NCBI RefSeq assembly: GCF_900098925.1 | Contig: NZ_LT622359.1 | Span: 62,001-126,000, forward strand | DNA: 64,000 nt | DNA from: Bacillus massiliglaciei | GTDB lineage: Bacteria; Bacillota; Bacilli; Bacillales; DSM-1321 | Reading direction: 5' to 3' | Shown here: positions 63,433-64,000 of the stretch, piece by piece | How the letters are laid out: the number at the start of each line of letters is the position of its first letter | Numbering within the stretch: the stretch's first letter is position 1 | Translations under genes and position numbers: made by a program | The notes under the pieces: model-generated | Database searches by the model: none | Seen by the model: the letters and a program-made list of their open reading frames with translations, nothing else | Told to the model about the DNA's origin: nothing

Positions 63433-64000
63433 ATGAGTTTGCGTGACCATGAAAAAGTTTTGAAAATTAAGCATTCACTTGAAAAACGTGTAGTAACTTT
63501 ACCTGATGGAACCTTCCTTCCAAGCATTGGTCAAGGAACATGGTACATGGGTGAAAATCCTCAATCGAAAAACAAAGAAATCAAAGCTTTGCAGCTTGGA
63601 ATTGACCTGGGCATGAAGCTAATCGATACGGCTGAAATGTATGGAAATGGCGATTCCGAACGTTTAGTTGGTGAGGCAATCAAGGGGCGCAGAGATAAAG
63701 TTTTTTTAGTATCGAAAGTATATCCTCATCATTCCGGATTAGATTTGATTGAAAGCGCATGTGAAAATAGTCTTAAACGACTGGGAACAGATCATCTTGA
63801 TTTGTATCTTTTACACTGGAGAGGCCGTGTTCCTTTGGCAGAAACGATTGAAGGAATGGAGAGACTGCGCAAGGATGGTAAAATAGTAAGATGGGGAGTT
63901 TCTAATTTTGATACGGATGATATGACAGAGTTGTGGGATACCGCTAACGGAAAAAAATGTGTGACAAATCAAGTGTTATATCATCTAGGTTCTAGAGGAA
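63433..64000 (+). CDS. Aldo/keto reductase, second copy (end outside window)
   Basis: ATG 63433 with GAAAGGA upstream. The 189 residues present match the AKR at 28521 closely: LPSIGQGTWYMGENP, LIDTAEMYGNGDSERLVGEA, VFLVSKVYPHHSG, YLLHWRGRVPLAETIEGM, NQVLYHLGSRG. Tetrad Asp, Tyr, Lys and His all intact. The gene runs off the right edge, with about 110 residues missing. Third gene of the second PfpI-SDR-AKR set. Confidence 0.92.
   Translation, partial: MSLRDHEKVLKIKHSLEKRVVTLPDGTFLPSIGQGTWYMGENPQSKNKEIKALQLGIDLGMKLIDTAEMYGNGDSERLVGEAIKGRRDKVFLVSKVYPHHSGLDLIESACENSLKRLGTDHLDLYLLHWRGRVPLAETIEGMERLRKDGKIVRWGVSNFDTDDMTELWDTANGKKCVTNQVLYHLGSRG

Overview
The window looks like a chromosomal segment of a spore-forming, low-GC Bacillaceae bacterium (Bacillus/Peribacillus/Neobacillus type). 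Evidence is the AT-rich codon use, strong AGGAGG-type ribosome sites with frequent TTG/GTG starts, a gerA-type spore germination operon, a BirA-controlled bioY operon like yhfUTS of Bacillus, and many relatives of Bacillus redox-stress genes. The species cannot be fixed from sequence alone. No rRNA, tRNA or CRISPR array was seen.

Region 1 (1-22,350) is a defence island. It opens with the end of a DUF927-type gene, an orphan beta-class DNA methyltransferase preceded by a cluster of GTAACC repeats, and an HNH-like nuclease gene on the other strand. A complete type 1 BREX operon follows: a small leader gene, brxA, brxB, brxC, two tandem pglX genes, pglZ and brxL. The two PglX proteins are nearly alike at both ends but differ strongly in the middle, where target recognition is expected, so the system probably carries two specificities. 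A terminator-like hairpin lies between the second pglX and pglZ. A Shedu-like (DUF4263) nuclease gene sits just behind the BREX terminator.

Region 2 (22,350-30,010) is a redox/electrophile-type gene set: HxlR regulator, DJ-1/PfpI protein, broken monooxygenase, ArsR regulator, two luciferase-like flavin monooxygenases, a second PfpI protein, an SDR and an aldo/keto reductase. Much of this set occurs again at 53,420-56,966 and 61,806-64,000, in part inverted and in part decayed. This points to an old segmental duplication followed by rearrangement.

Region 3 (30,030-36,210) is a gerA-gerB-gerC spore germinant receptor operon on the minus strand. Its permease gene (gerAB type) is split by an IS21-family element with a clean 6-bp target duplication, so the open frame can be rebuilt exactly.

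Region 4 (36,400-48,330) holds a decayed DUF4317 gene, a TetR/nitroreductase/monooxygenase unit, a TRM11-like RNA methyltransferase, a lipoprotein, an AraC/GyrI regulator, a DUF559 endonuclease-like gene with an apparent frameshift, a five-unit hairpin repeat array, and a BirA-box-controlled operon bioY - acyl-CoA ligase - thiolase - two hot-dog (MaoC-like) genes.

Region 5 (48,380-64,000) holds a BenE transporter with divergent LysR regulator, a frameshifted SDR, an OYE-family reductase, three luciferase-like monooxygenases with ArsR, further SDRs, thioredoxin behind two matching inverted repeats, and the second PfpI-SDR-AKR set, which runs off the right edge. Two families of dispersed hairpin repeats are scattered from about 21.9 to 52 kb.
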